64,000 nucleotides of DNA from Ruminococcaceae bacterium UBA6353 (GCA_002437905.1 DJRT01000014.1:2733-66732), one strand, 5' to 3'. Shown: positions 40,101-49,130, numbered from the stretch's first letter. Numbers and translations are program-made. The notes: generated by a model from the sequence alone, not told the origin.

Positions 40101-40574
40101 ATGGCGCAGACGAGGCCGGGAAACAAAACCATTGCGGAAAACCGCAAGGCTTTCCACGACTATTTTATCGAAGAATCCATGGAGGCGGGCATCGAGCTGT
40201 GCGGCACCGAGGTGAAGGCGCTGCGGCAGGGCGGTGTGAACCTGAAGGATGCCTGGTGCTCGGTGGTGGGCGGCGAGATGTTCGTCAATGGTATGCACAT
40301 CAGCCCCTACGATAAGGGCAATGTGTTCAACCGCGACCCCCTGCGGGTGCGTCGGCTGCTGCTGCATAAGCGGGAGACCATGCGGCTGTATGGCATCCTG
40401 AAGCAGCAGGGATATTCCCTGATCCCTCTCTCGCTGTACTTCAAGGGCAGCCGGGTGAAGGTGCAGGTGGGGCTGTGCCGCGGTAAAAAGCTGTACGATA
40501 AGCGCGAGGACGCCGCCCGCCGGGATATGCGCCGGGAGGCGGAGCGGGCGCTGAAGGAGCGCAACGCCAACTGA
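40101..40574 (+). CDS. smpB: SsrA-binding protein SmpB
   Basis: 157 residues. Binds tmRNA for rescue of stalled ribosomes. Seen: IAENRKAFHDYFIEESMEAGI, ELCGTEVKALRQGGVNLKDAW, HISPYDKGNVFNRDPLRVRRLLLHKRE, YSLIPLSLYFKGSRVKVQVGLCRGKKLYDKRE, and a basic helical tail. AAAGGAGG precedes the ATG. tmRNA is not in the window. Closed by a bidirectional terminator shared with mnmE. Confidence 0.97.
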   Translation: MAQTRPGNKTIAENRKAFHDYFIEESMEAGIELCGTEVKALRQGGVNLKDAWCSVVGGEMFVNGMHISPYDKGNVFNRDPLRVRRLLLHKRETMRLYGILKQQGYSLIPLSLYFKGSRVKVQVGLCRGKKLYDKREDAARRDMRREAERALKERNAN

Positions 40575-40593
40575 ACGGATGGCGGTTTTGAAT

Positions 40594-40643
40594 AAAAAAG
40601 GCGGATGATGCCCCGAATTGCCGGGCAATCATCCGCTTTTTTG
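40594..40643. terminator. Bidirectional terminator between smpB and mnmE
   Basis: GCGGATGATGCCCCG (40601-40615) pairs with the 40621-40636 strand, flanked by AAAAAA and TTTTTT. Confidence 0.85.
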
Positions 40644-40681
40644 TTATATTGCGCGCATATTATACTTAGAGTAAAGCACTT

Positions 40682-42058
40682 TCACTTTCCTACGCAGAAA
40701 CGGGCAAAAACCTCGTCCACCACGGCTTCGGTTGTGCGCTCACCGGTCAGCTGCAGCAAGGCGGCAATAGCGCCGTCCAGGCTGACGGATACGGCATCCA
40801 GCGTCATGCCGGAGGCCAGCGCGGCGCCGGCCTCCTCCAGGCAGGCGAGGCAGTCGCGGGCGCACTGGCGTTGGCGCTCGGTTGCCAGCACCGGCTCGGC
40901 AGCGTTCAGCTGCTCTACTCCGGTGATCTGCGCCACCGCGGAGGTCAGCGCCTCCACGCCGCTGCCCTGCCGGGCGGACAGGGTGACCACGCGGGCAAAG
41001 TGTGCCTCCAATTCTGCGCGGTCGATCGCCGCCGGGCGGTCTGCCTTATTGATCACGGCGATGGCGTGGTCGCCGGCGGTGGCAGCCACCTCTGCCGCCA
41101 GCGCCCGATCCTCTGCTGTCAGCGGGCGGCTGCCGTCAAATACGGCCAGCACCAGGGCGGCATTCTGCAGCCGCCGGCGGGCCAGCTGCACACCGGCGCT
41201 CTCTACCCGGTCGGCGCTTTCGCGTATGCCGGCGGTATCCGCCAGGCGCAGCAGGACATCCCCCAGCCGTACGGTCTCCTCCACCACATCGCGGGTGGTG
41301 CCGGCGATTTCGGTGACGATGCTGCGCTCACAGCCGGCCAGGCAATTCATCAGGGTGGATTTGCCCACATTGGGGCTGCCCACGATCGCCGTGTCTACCC
41401 CTTCCCGCAGCACGCGGCCGGCATCATAGGTGCTCAGCAGTGCGGCGATGGTCTGCCGGCAGCTCTCCACGGTGGCGGCCAGCGCCTCCGGCTGCAGCTC
41501 CGGGATGTCCTCATCCGGATAGTCCACATAGGCGCCAAGCTGCGCTGCGGCGGCCAGCAGCTGCTCCCGCACGCCGGACAGCCGGCGGTAGGTGCCGCCC
41601 TCGCGGGCGGCCAGCGCGGTGCGGGCGGCCAGCCGCCCGTTGGCGGCGATCAGATCCATCACACTTTCCGCCTGGGTCAGATCCATCTTACCGTTGATAA
41701 AGGCGCGGCGGGTAAATTCGCCGGCGCCGGCCGGCCGTGCACCGGCATCCAGGCAGGCGCGCAGAACCCGCTGCAGCAGGTACTGCCCCCCGTGGCAGGA
41801 AAGCTCGGCCACGCTCTCCCCGGTGTAGCTGTGGGGCGCGCGGAAGACCAGCAGCACGCAATCGTCGATATCGCCCTCGCGGTCGAAGACATGGCCATAG
41901 GCGGCGGTGTAGCCGGGCAGCTTTTCCGGTGCGCGTGCGGGGTTAAGCGGGCGGAACACCCGCGCCGCAATGGCAATGGCCTCCTTGCCGGACAGCCGTA
42001 CCACCCCTAAGCCTGCCGGAGCAGCTGGGGTGGCAATGGCAGCAATGGTTTCGCTCAT
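40682..42058 (-). CDS. mnmE: tRNA uridine-5-carboxymethylaminomethyl modification GTPase MnmE
   Basis: 458 residues from ATG 42058 (MSETIAAIATPAAPAGLGVVRLSG); the frame farther upstream overlaps the next gene and is discarded. With MnmG it modifies the wobble uridine of several tRNAs. Seen: the formyl-THF-binding N-domain with SCHGGQYLLQRVL and PGEFT-like AGEFTRRAFINGKMDLTQAE, a GTPase domain with GSPNVGKSTLMN, TEIAGTTRDVVEE, DTAGIR and NKAD, and the catalytic C-terminus FCVGK. The Cys is kept although the family norm is FCIGK. mnmG is not seen. Its start overlaps the preceding gene by 4 bp. Confidence 0.96.
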   Translation of the reverse strand: MSETIAAIATPAAPAGLGVVRLSGKEAIAIAARVFRPLNPARAPEKLPGYTAAYGHVFDREGDIDDCVLLVFRAPHSYTGESVAELSCHGGQYLLQRVLRACLDAGARPAGAGEFTRRAFINGKMDLTQAESVMDLIAANGRLAARTALAAREGGTYRRLSGVREQLLAAAAQLGAYVDYPDEDIPELQPEALAATVESCRQTIAALLSTYDAGRVLREGVDTAIVGSPNVGKSTLMNCLAGCERSIVTEIAGTTRDVVEETVRLGDVLLRLADTAGIRESADRVESAGVQLARRRLQNAALVLAVFDGSRPLTAEDRALAAEVAATAGDHAIAVINKADRPAAIDRAELEAHFARVVTLSARQGSGVEALTSAVAQITGVEQLNAAEPVLATERQRQCARDCLACLEEAGAALASGMTLDAVSVSLDGAIAALLQLTGERTTEAVVDEVFARFCVGK

Positions 42059-42636
42059 GCCAGCGTCTCCCCGGTAGGCGCAGGGGACGCATCTTCGTCC
42101 AGGAATTCCTCCACATGGTCGCGGATATAGTCCTCGCACAGCCCCAGCGGCTGTTCGGCCGAAACCGCCCGGCGGAAAGCCTCCTCGGCGGCGGCAGTCT
42201 CCCCATCGTCGGCCTCCATCAGTGCCTGCCAGGCATCGCCGCAGGCGGTCGCCCCGATGCCGCGGAAATTTTCGGCGGCACGGTCGGCCAGCTCCCATGT
42301 GGCGCTGTGGCGCAGTGCGGCAAAGTCGCCGCGCGCCATCTCCTTGCATACCGCCCACACGGTATAGACCACTGTGGAGCCGTGCTGCAGTTCGGCCAGC
42401 GTGCGTACGGGGTCGGGACGGCGGCTTTCCTCCGCCTTGGCCAGCACCCGGCACACCACGGCGTCCACCAGTTCGCCCTCCGGCGCGCTGAGCAGCTTTT
42501 CGCGGGTCATGTGGCCGTATTTCTTCATCAGGCGGCCGGCGCGGGTGGTGTCCTTTTTGCGGCGGCCGGTCAGGCGCAGCAGCACCACAACGATCGCCAG
42601 CAGGATCAGCAGAATGATCAGTTCCTCTTTTTTCAT
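42055..42636 (-). CDS. Membrane-anchored helical protein of unknown function (193 aa)
   Basis: I do not recognise the family. One N-terminal span (LIILLILLAIVVVLLRLTG) is followed by a basic patch (RRKKDTTRAGRLMKK) and a soluble helical domain: HMTREKLLSAPEGELVDAVVCRVLAKAEE, TVVYTVWAVCKEMARGD, ACGDAWQALMEADDGE and a Pro/Glu tail. AAAAAGGAG upstream of the ATG. It lies between rsmI and mnmE with tight spacing (18 bp and a 4 bp overlap), so it is made with two tRNA/rRNA modification enzymes, but this may be only operon structure. Confidence 0.75.
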   Translation of the reverse strand: MKKEELIILLILLAIVVVLLRLTGRRKKDTTRAGRLMKKYGHMTREKLLSAPEGELVDAVVCRVLAKAEESRRPDPVRTLAELQHGSTVVYTVWAVCKEMARGDFAALRHSATWELADRAAENFRGIGATACGDAWQALMEADDGETAAAEEAFRRAVSAEQPLGLCEDYIRDHVEEFLDEDASPAPTGETLA

Positions 42637-42654
42637 TGCATCTTCGCTCCTTTT

Positions 42655-43503
42655 TCAGTCCAGCAGCAGGCGGTAGACCTCGCCCTTTTTACAGCCGGCT
42701 TCGGCGGCAGCCTTTTTAGCCGCCTCCGACGGCGGCATGCCATCCGCCATGTATTCCCGCGCCAGGGCGGCGGCCTGTTTCGGGGCCATGGCCGGGGCGC
42801 TCGGCTTTTCGGCGCCGCCCACCACCAGCACATACTCGCCGCGCGGGCTGTGGCCGCTCTCCGGCGCATAGCGCGCCATGGCACCGGCCAGGGTGGTGCG
42901 GATAACCTCTTCGTGCAGCTTGGTCAGCTCCCGTACCAGGGCTACCGGCCGATCCCCAAGGGTATCCAGCAGATCCTGCAGGGTGGCGGCCAGCTTGTGC
43001 GGTGCCTCGTAGAACACTATGGTGCGCTGCTCGCCGCGCAGCGATTGGAGATGCTCCCGGCGGCTGCGGCGGTTGACGCTGAGAAAGCCCTCAAAGGTGA
43101 AACGGCCGGTCGGCAGGCCGGCCACGGCCAGCGCCGTAGCCATGGCGGTGGGGCCGGGCACCACACCCACCGGGATACCGCGCTCATGGCACAGGGCCAC
43201 CAGATCCTCGCCGGGGTCGGAGATAGCCGGCATACCGGCATCGGTCACCAGCACGGCGTTTTCGCCGGCCTGCAGCCGGGCGCAGATCACCTCGCCGCGC
43301 TCCCGCTTATTGTGTTCAAAATAGCTGACCAGCGGTTTGCTGATGCCGAAGTGATTGAGCAGCTTCAGCGTGACGCGGGTGTCCTCGGCGGCGATGAAAT
43401 CACATGCCTGCAGCGCCTCCACCGCGCGGGGGGAGAAATCCGACAGATTGCCGATGGGGGTTCCCACCAGCGTCAGCCGGCCGGTCGTCTGCGCACTTTC
43501 CAT
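42655..43503 (-). CDS. rsmI: 16S rRNA (cytidine(1402)-2'-O)-methyltransferase RsmI
   Basis: 282 residues from ATG 43503 (AAGGAG nine bases upstream). Adds the 2'-O-methyl of C1402 in the ribosomal P site. Seen: LTLVGTPIGNLSDFSPRAVE, FIAAEDTRVTLKLLNHF, SYFEHNKRERG, LVTDAGMPAISDPGEDLV, VVPGPTAMATALAVAGLPTGRFTFEGFL, TIVFYEAPHKL and ALVRELTKLHEEV: the full tetrapyrrole-methylase-fold signature. C-terminal helical extension as usual. Four bases after trmN6. Confidence 0.97.
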   Translation of the reverse strand: MESAQTTGRLTLVGTPIGNLSDFSPRAVEALQACDFIAAEDTRVTLKLLNHFGISKPLVSYFEHNKRERGEVICARLQAGENAVLVTDAGMPAISDPGEDLVALCHERGIPVGVVPGPTAMATALAVAGLPTGRFTFEGFLSVNRRSRREHLQSLRGEQRTIVFYEAPHKLAATLQDLLDTLGDRPVALVRELTKLHEEVIRTTLAGAMARYAPESGHSPRGEYVLVVGGAEKPSAPAMAPKQAAALAREYMADGMPPSEAAKKAAAEAGCKKGEVYRLLLD

Positions 43504-43507
43504 GAAA

Positions 43508-44230
43508 TCAGTCTCCTTCATTTTCGGCATACAGAATGGCCTGGAAGGCCGGTTCATCCGGCAGCAGCGGGGGCAGCCAGTCCATCCCCGGCCGCCCGCC
43601 GAGGCGTGCCTCGAGCAGAAACAGCCACGGGGCGGTATCCGTGCGCGCCTGCACGGGCTGCAGCCGCTTCGGCTCCAGGCCGGCGGCGGTCAGTGCCGCC
43701 AGCACCGCCACCAGCCGCTGCGGCCGATGGCACAGGCAAAAGCGACCGCCCGGATGCAGCAGCCGGGCGGCGGCGTGGCAGACAGCGGGCAGGGTGCCGG
43801 GCTGTTCGTGCCGGCTGCGCCGGTCTGCGGCAGCGGCACTGAGGGCGCCGCTGCCGGGGGCAAAATAGGGTGGGTTGCAGGTGATAAGGTCGTAGCGGTT
43901 ATCCTGCCCCAGGGTGGCTGGCTGTGTCCAATCGCCCACCGCAAAGGTGGGAACGGGGCAGCCGCCCTGCGCCGCCATGGCGGCAGCGGAGCGCTGTGCC
44001 AGCGCGACCGCCTGGGGGGCAATATCAATGCCATGGACGCTGCCCGGCAGGCCGGTGGCACACAGGCGCAGGGGAATGACCCCGCAGCCGGTGCCGAGAT
44101 CCAGCACCCGGTCACCCCGGTGCGGCGCGGCAAAATGCGCCAGCAGCAGGGCGTCGGTGCCATAGCGGTGCGCCGGACTGACCGCTATACGGTAGCGGCC
44201 GGCGATCGGCTGCCAGATGGGTTCGGTCAT
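43508..44230 (-). CDS. tRNA1(Val) (adenine(37)-N6)-methyltransferase-like (TrmN6/YabB)
   Basis: 240 residues from ATG 44230, with AAGGAGG upstream. SAM-dependent N6-adenine methyltransferase: YRYGTDALLLAHFAAP-like HRYGTDALLLAHF, motif I VLDLGTGCGVIPL, VHGIDIAPQAVALA, and the catalytic NPPY in DLITCNPPYF, then RHEQPGTLPAVCHAAARLLHPGG. Equivalent to B. subtilis YabB, which sits in the same cluster with holB, yaaT (ricT) and rsmI. The target tRNA is inferred from E. coli TrmN6. Confidence 0.9.
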   Translation of the reverse strand: MTEPIWQPIAGRYRIAVSPAHRYGTDALLLAHFAAPHRGDRVLDLGTGCGVIPLRLCATGLPGSVHGIDIAPQAVALAQRSAAAMAAQGGCPVPTFAVGDWTQPATLGQDNRYDLITCNPPYFAPGSGALSAAAADRRSRHEQPGTLPAVCHAAARLLHPGGRFCLCHRPQRLVAVLAALTAAGLEPKRLQPVQARTDTAPWLFLLEARLGGRPGMDWLPPLLPDEPAFQAILYAENEGD

Positions 44231-44282
44231 GCGGGCGTCCTCCTTGGCCGGATCGTGTTGTTTTGGTGGCTGAAAACGCAAA

Positions 44283-44310
44283 TTGCCGGGCAGCCTTGAC
44301 TGCCCGGCAA
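44283..44310 (-). terminator. Terminator after the ferredoxin gene
   Basis: 11 bp perfect stem (44283-44293 and 44300-44310) followed by TTTGCGTTTT on the minus strand. Confidence 0.7.
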
Positions 44311-44322
44311 TCCGATGTGCGA

Positions 44323-44493
44323 TTATTCCGCAGCAGGAGCGCCCACAGGGCAGGTCTCCGCGCAAGCACCGCAATCAATGCAGGTATCCGCATCGATGAC
44401 ATACTTGCCGTCGCCCTCGCTGATGGCGCCGACAGGGCAACCCTCGGCGCAGGCGCCGCAGGCGATGCACTCGTCCGAAATCTTATAGGCCAT
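44323..44493 (-). CDS. 2[4Fe-4S] ferredoxin (56 aa)
   Basis: Small clostridial-type ferredoxin: MAYKISDECIACGACAEGCP then VIDADTCIDCGACAETCPVG. The two CxxCxxCxxxCP motifs bind two [4Fe-4S] clusters and carry electrons in fermentation. AGGAGG precedes the ATG. On its minus-strand side a TTGCAT/TATGAT pair (near 44528-44555) is a likely promoter, and a hairpin follows the stop, so it is a single-gene unit within the ricT-trmN6 interval. Confidence 0.95.
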   Translation of the reverse strand: MAYKISDECIACGACAEGCPVGAISEGDGKYVIDADTCIDCGACAETCPVGAPAAE

Positions 44494-44611
44494 GGTATAC
44501 ACCTCCTGTTCTGTTTATGCCTTTATCATACCATAGAAAACAGAAAATGCAACGGTTTTTTTGTAAATTTTCCGTTTCTGTCCGCTGTGAATGCCTGGCA
44601 GGGCAGAAAGG

Positions 44612-45595
44612 TTATTCCTGTGGCTGCCCATCGCCCTGGGGTTTGCTGCCCTTGCCGCCGCGCGAACGGCTGCGCCGCCGGTTGCTGCGCTGGCCGGACT
44701 TGGCCGGCTGGCCGGCGTCGGCTGCCGCTGCCGCCTCGGCTGGCTGCCCCTCTGGCTCGGCCGGTTCCTCCTCTGCCCGCGGCTTGCCGCCGCTGCGGAT
44801 CACATTCACATCCTCGCGCAGCATATCCACCGGCGGGGAGTCGGGGTTTTTATCCAGCCGCACTTTCAGTTTGCCGGTCAGGATGGCACTGTCCACCACC
44901 ACGCCGCGTCCCTCCGGGGTCATCACAACGGCGCCGTTGCGGGGGCTCAGCTTGATCAGCTCATCGTATACATCCTGTTCGTATTTCAGGCAGCACATCA
45001 GGCGGCCGCAGCAGCCGGAGATCTTGGTGGGATTGAGGGAAAGCCCCTGCTCCTTGGCCATCTTGATGGACACCGGCTGAAAATCCTTGAGGAAGCGGGC
45101 GCAGCACAGTGGCTGCCCGCAGATGCCGAGGCCGCCGATCTTCTTGGCCTCATCCCGCACGCCGATCTGGTGCAGCTCGATGCGGGTGTGGAAGATGCCG
45201 GCCAGGTCCTTGACCAGACTGCGGAAATCCACCCGCCCCTCGGCGGTGAAATTGAACAGGATCTTGGAATTGTCAAATGCGTATTCGGCGTCCACCAGCT
45301 TCATGTCCAGCTTATGGGCGGCAATGCGCTCCTGGCACACCCGCATGGCCTCGCGCTCCTTGGCGGCATTTTCCTCCATGCGGCGGCGATCCACATCGTC
45401 TGCGCGGCGCAGCACCGGCTTGAGCGGCTTGTCGCTGCCGGTCTGCTCACGGTTGGCGCGGACCACCTCGCCGCATTCCACTCCGCGGGCGGTCTCCACC
45501 ATTACCAGTTCACCCGGCAGCAGCGTCAGCTCCTTCGGGTCAAAATCGTATACCTTTCCGTTATTCCGGAAACGGATACCTACGGTCATAGCCAT
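44612..45595 (-). CDS. ricT: PSP1-domain protein RicT (YaaT)
   Basis: 327 residues. In B. subtilis RicT (YaaT) forms an [4Fe-4S]-bearing complex with RicA and RicF that works with RNase Y in RNA maturation. Seen: VGIRFRNNGKVYDFDP, the PSP1 core (VETARGVECGEVV; FNFTAEGRVDFRSLVKDLAGIFHTRIELHQIGVRDEAK), and the Cys cluster GGLGICGQPLCCARF with SGCCGRLMCCLKYEQ. The last 60 residues are a charged Glu/Pro/Arg tail of low complexity, not in the family core. Directly after holB (21 bp). rny is in this window at 17813. Confidence 0.94.
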   Translation of the reverse strand: MAMTVGIRFRNNGKVYDFDPKELTLLPGELVMVETARGVECGEVVRANREQTGSDKPLKPVLRRADDVDRRRMEENAAKEREAMRVCQERIAAHKLDMKLVDAEYAFDNSKILFNFTAEGRVDFRSLVKDLAGIFHTRIELHQIGVRDEAKKIGGLGICGQPLCCARFLKDFQPVSIKMAKEQGLSLNPTKISGCCGRLMCCLKYEQDVYDELIKLSPRNGAVVMTPEGRGVVVDSAILTGKLKVRLDKNPDSPPVDMLREDVNVIRSGGKPRAEEEPAEPEGQPAEAAAAADAGQPAKSGQRSNRRRSRSRGGKGSKPQGDGQPQE

Positions 45596-45616
45596 GATTG
45601 TGTTCCAACCTTTCTG

Positions 45617-46594
45617 TTAATAGCCCGCCGCCTGCCGCAGGCAGGCGCTCATGCGGGTCAGGAAAAGCGTGTTGTTCATGCTGTGCAGCACATCCTGCTG
45701 CAGGCTCTCCACGGTCTCCAGCAGCGCCATCAGGCGGGCGCCGTTCAGGCGGCCGGCCAGCAGCAGTGCCGTTTCGGGTGCGGTGGAAAGCCGGGTGGGG
45801 CTGCCGCTGCGGGCTGCCAGGGCATCGCGCAGCAGCAGGATCAGGCCGGCCAGCACGCCGTCGGTCAGTGCCCGTTCCTTTTCCAGCCGGGCGGTCAGCC
45901 GCAGTAGGGTCAGCTCCTGCGGATCCACAATGGCCTCGCCGATGGCCGGCGTCAGCTCCAGCACCTGCTGCAGTGTGCCATCGGTGATGCCGCTGATCAC
46001 CTGCCCGATGCAGCCGCCGAACAGACTGTGTGCCCGCTGCAGCTCCTGCGGCGGCACCTGTGGCAGCCGGCTATGCAGCACCGGGGCGGCCTCGTCCCAT
46101 GCCACCGGCTGCAGGGTCAGGCAAACGCAGCGGGAGCGCACCGTCTCCAGCAGCTGTGAGCGGTTTTCGCAGGTCAGGATGAAGATGACATGCGCCGGCG
46201 GTTCTTCCAGAATTTTGAGCAGGGCGTTCTGTGCCTGGGGGGTCATGGTCTGTGCCTCGGCCAGGATCAGCACCCGGTAGGCCGCCTCATTGGGCAGCAC
46301 AAAAGCCTCCTGCCGCAGCTGCCGCACGGTATCGACCGACAGGGCCTTGCCATCGCCGCCGTACAGGGCAATATCCGGGTGTGCGGCCTTGCGGCAGGAG
46401 GCACACGCCCCGCAGGGGCGCTGTGCGGCTGGGACCTGACACACGGCAGCGCGGGCGATCTGCCGCGCCAGCGTGCGGCGGCCGCTGCCGGCTGCCCCCT
46501 CCAGCAGCAGCGCGTGGGGGAAATGCCCGGCATCCACCAGCGCGCTGAGCTGCCGCTTGACGGCGACATTGCCCGCCAGATCGCCGAATTGCAT
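45617..46594 (-). CDS. holB: DNA polymerase III subunit delta'
   Basis: 325 residues. Clamp-loader stator. Seen: FGDLAGNVAVKRQLSALVD, a P-loop-like EGAAGSGRRTLARQIA (arginine where gamma has lysine, so probably no ATP hydrolysis), a Cys4 zinc site CQVPAAQRPCGACASC, LILAEAQTMTPQAQNALLKILEEPPAHVIFIL, and SRC in VRSRCVCLTLQP. GGAGG upstream of the ATG. Heads the holB-ricT-(ferredoxin)-trmN6-rsmI cluster. Confidence 0.93.
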   Translation of the reverse strand: MQFGDLAGNVAVKRQLSALVDAGHFPHALLLEGAAGSGRRTLARQIARAAVCQVPAAQRPCGACASCRKAAHPDIALYGGDGKALSVDTVRQLRQEAFVLPNEAAYRVLILAEAQTMTPQAQNALLKILEEPPAHVIFILTCENRSQLLETVRSRCVCLTLQPVAWDEAAPVLHSRLPQVPPQELQRAHSLFGGCIGQVISGITDGTLQQVLELTPAIGEAIVDPQELTLLRLTARLEKERALTDGVLAGLILLLRDALAARSGSPTRLSTAPETALLLAGRLNGARLMALLETVESLQQDVLHSMNNTLFLTRMSACLRQAAGY

Positions 46595-46680
46595 GGTCCC
46601 TCACCTCCGCACACACTTACACAAATTTTATTATACCGCATATTGCAGCCGCTGACAAGCTTTTTTTATTTATCCGGCCA

Positions 46681-46709
46681 TTGACGAATGGCGGCGGATT
46701 TGGTATCCT
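46681..46709 (+). promoter_or_regulatory. Promoter of the DUF2079 gene
   Basis: TTGACG (46681-46686), 17 bp spacer, TATCCT (46704-46709). Confidence 0.6.
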
Positions 46710-46732
46710 TAAGAAAGTAAGGGGGCGAAGCA

Positions 46733-48466
46733 ATGGAAGGGCTTTTCCGTCGGCCGCAGGCCGGCAAACGGCTGGTCTGCGCGCTGCTGACCGGCTGGCT
46801 GCTGGCGGTGGCGGCGCTTCTGTGCCTGGCCGCCCCCGGCACGGAGGCCTATTATGTGCTGCTGCCGCTGTGGCAGTTTCTGCTGCTGGCGGCTATGCTG
46901 GCGGCGCTGGTGTGGCTGCTGCCCGGTGAGAATACCCCGCACTGGTGCAGCCTTTTTGCGGCGCTGGCCGCCTGTGTGGCGGCCGTCCGGCAGGATAACG
47001 GCATTGCCGTGGCGGTGGCCGGCTGCTGTGCGTTCGCCCTGCTGCTGCTGTGGATCGGCGTGCCTCCGGTCTCACCGCTTGCTGCCGCCCGCCCGCGGGT
47101 GTGGCTGTGGCTGGCTGTGGGCGGCATGGTGGCGGCCTTTACGGTGGTGGTGGGTAGTGTGTGCGTGCTTAAGCACCGTGCCTACCTGACCCCCGGGTAC
47201 GATTTTGGCATATTTGCCCAGATGTATGAGTATATGCGCACCACCGGCCTGCCGCTTTCCACCTGTGAGCGGGATGGCCTGCTGAGCCACTTTGCGGTGC
47301 ACTTTTCGCCGATCTTCTATGTGCTGCTGCCGTTCTATGCGCTGCTGCCGCGGCCGGAAACGCTGCTGGTGCTGCAGTGCCTGGTAACGGCGCTGGGCGC
47401 GGTGCCGCTGGTGCATATTGCGTTGCGGCGGGGGCTTTCCCGGCGGGTGGCCGGGCTGTTTGCCGCGGTGTATCTGCTGTATCCCTGCTTTCTGGGCGGC
47501 AGCCTGTGGTATTTGCACGAAAACAACTTTCTGGCGCCGCTGCTGCTGTGTCTGCTGTGGGCAGTGGAGTGCCGCCGGCCGCTGCCGGCGGTGCTGCTGG
47601 CGCTGGCGGTGTGCGCGGTCAAGGAGGATGCACCGGTCTATGTGGCGGCGGTGGCGCTGTACTGCCTGCTGACGAAGGAGCACCGCCGGCTGGGTGCGGG
47701 GCTGCTGCTTCTGTCGCTGGCGTGGTTTGCAGCGGCTATCGGGCTGCTGGCCGCATTTGGTGATGGGGTGATGACCGACCGCTACGCCAACTACGGGAAC
47801 GCCGGCGAGGGACTGCTGGCGGCGGTGCGTGCTGCTGTGCAGGATCCGCTGTATGTGCTGGCGGAGTGCTTTGACCGCAGTAAGTGGCAGTATATCCTGC
47901 AAACGCTGCTGCCCCTCGGTCTGCTGCCGCTGCTGACCCGCCGGCCGGCGCGCTGGGTGCTGTGGATGCCCTATGTGCTGGTCAATCTGATGACCGACTA
48001 CGGGTATCAGCACCATGTGGGGTATCAGTACGGCTTTGGCAGCGGGGCGCTGCTGCTGTATCTGGCGGTGCGCAACTATGCTGACCTGCCTGCCCGGCGC
48101 CGCCGGCCGCTGCCGCTGCTGGCCGGCGGCTGCGCACTGATCGTTTGCACGGCGGCCTTTGGCCGGCAGATGGCGGTGTACAGTGATTATCACGCGCCCG
48201 CCAATGTGGCCGAACGGCAGCAGATGGATGCGGCGCTGGAAAAGATCCCGGAGGATGCCTCGGTGACCGCCTCCTGTTTCCTGGTGTCGCATCTCAGCCG
48301 CTGCCGGGAGCTGTATGAGCAGGGCTACACCCAGCGGCAGACGGCCTATGTGGCGCTGGATCTGCGCTTTTCTGAGGGAAAAACCGCACTGGAAGCGCTT
48401 TCAGATACCGAATATGAAACCGTGGTGCGGCAGGATGGGGTCATCGCCATCCTGCGGCGCCGATAA
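46733..48466 (+). CDS. DUF2079 polytopic membrane protein
   Basis: 577 residues with about a dozen spans. The family mark is the extracellular segment after the third or fourth span: YDFGIFAQMYEYMRTTGLPLSTCERDGLLSHFAVHFSPIFYVLLPFYALLPRPETLLVLQ, in which H-F-x-P-I lies near the membrane. The layout resembles the GT-C glycosyltransferases that use polyprenyl-phosphate sugars. If so it could receive the sugar made by the GtrB/GtrA pair at 15404; this is a guess. A C-terminal soluble region (ADLPARRRR, then NVAERQQMDAALEKIPEDASVTAS) ends the protein. Confidence 0.85.
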   Translation: MEGLFRRPQAGKRLVCALLTGWLLAVAALLCLAAPGTEAYYVLLPLWQFLLLAAMLAALVWLLPGENTPHWCSLFAALAACVAAVRQDNGIAVAVAGCCAFALLLLWIGVPPVSPLAAARPRVWLWLAVGGMVAAFTVVVGSVCVLKHRAYLTPGYDFGIFAQMYEYMRTTGLPLSTCERDGLLSHFAVHFSPIFYVLLPFYALLPRPETLLVLQCLVTALGAVPLVHIALRRGLSRRVAGLFAAVYLLYPCFLGGSLWYLHENNFLAPLLLCLLWAVECRRPLPAVLLALAVCAVKEDAPVYVAAVALYCLLTKEHRRLGAGLLLLSLAWFAAAIGLLAAFGDGVMTDRYANYGNAGEGLLAAVRAAVQDPLYVLAECFDRSKWQYILQTLLPLGLLPLLTRRPARWVLWMPYVLVNLMTDYGYQHHVGYQYGFGSGALLLYLAVRNYADLPARRRRPLPLLAGGCALIVCTAAFGRQMAVYSDYHAPANVAERQQMDAALEKIPEDASVTASCFLVSHLSRCRELYEQGYTQRQTAYVALDLRFSEGKTALEALSDTEYETVVRQDGVIAILRRR

Positions 48467-48484
48467 AAAGGAGTGGCTGAAGCT

Positions 48485-49075
48485 ATGAATGAATTGCGTT
48501 GTATGATCGCCTCGGACCTGCACGGTTCGGCGCTGTACACCCGCCAGCTTTTGGATGCCTATGTGCGGGAAAAGCCGGAGCTGCTGATCCTGCTGGGGGA
48601 TATCCTCTACCACGGGCCGCGCAATGACCTGCCGGAGGGGTATGACCCCAAGCAGGTCATTGCCCTGCTCAACCCGCTGGCCGACCGCATCCTGTGCGTG
48701 CGGGGCAACTGCGATGCCGAGGTGGATCAGATGGTGCTGGCGTTTCCGCTGATGGCGGACTACACCGTGCTGCCGCTGAATGGCTGCAAGCTGTTTATTA
48801 CCCACGGGCACCTGTATAATACGCAGAATCCACCGCCGCTGCGCAAGGGGGATGTGCTGCTGCACGGACATACCCATGTGCCGGCCTGCCTGCACCAGCC
48901 GGGGGGCTGGTGGTATCTCAATCCCGGCTCGGTCTCCATCCCGAAGGAGGGATCGCCGCGGGGATATATGCTGCTGGAGGGCAGCGATGTCTGCTGGAAA
49001 ACGCTGGCGGGGGAGGAATGGCAGCGCGCGCCGCTGAGCGATGAGCGCCGCAGCGCCGGCCGCAGCCTGTTCTGA
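48485..49075 (+). CDS. yfcE: YfcE/MJ0936-type phosphodiesterase
   Basis: 196 residues from ATG 48485; a GTG at 48473 is too close to the AAAAAGGAG site. Calcineurin-like metallophosphoesterase. Seen: metal ligands in MIASDLHGSA, LLGDILYHG, VRGNCDAEVD, ITHGHLYN and LHGHTHVPA, then YLNPGSVSIPKEGSPRGY. E. coli YfcE cleaves phosphodiesters in vitro; the true substrate is unknown. Co-transcribed with the DUF2079 gene (18 bp gap). Confidence 0.92.
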   Translation: MNELRCMIASDLHGSALYTRQLLDAYVREKPELLILLGDILYHGPRNDLPEGYDPKQVIALLNPLADRILCVRGNCDAEVDQMVLAFPLMADYTVLPLNGCKLFITHGHLYNTQNPPPLRKGDVLLHGHTHVPACLHQPGGWWYLNPGSVSIPKEGSPRGYMLLEGSDVCWKTLAGEEWQRAPLSDERRSAGRSLF

Positions 49076-49130
49076 GCAATGCCGCCGGCAGACATGCGCC
49101 GGTGAAGCGATATGGAATACAATAAACAAC

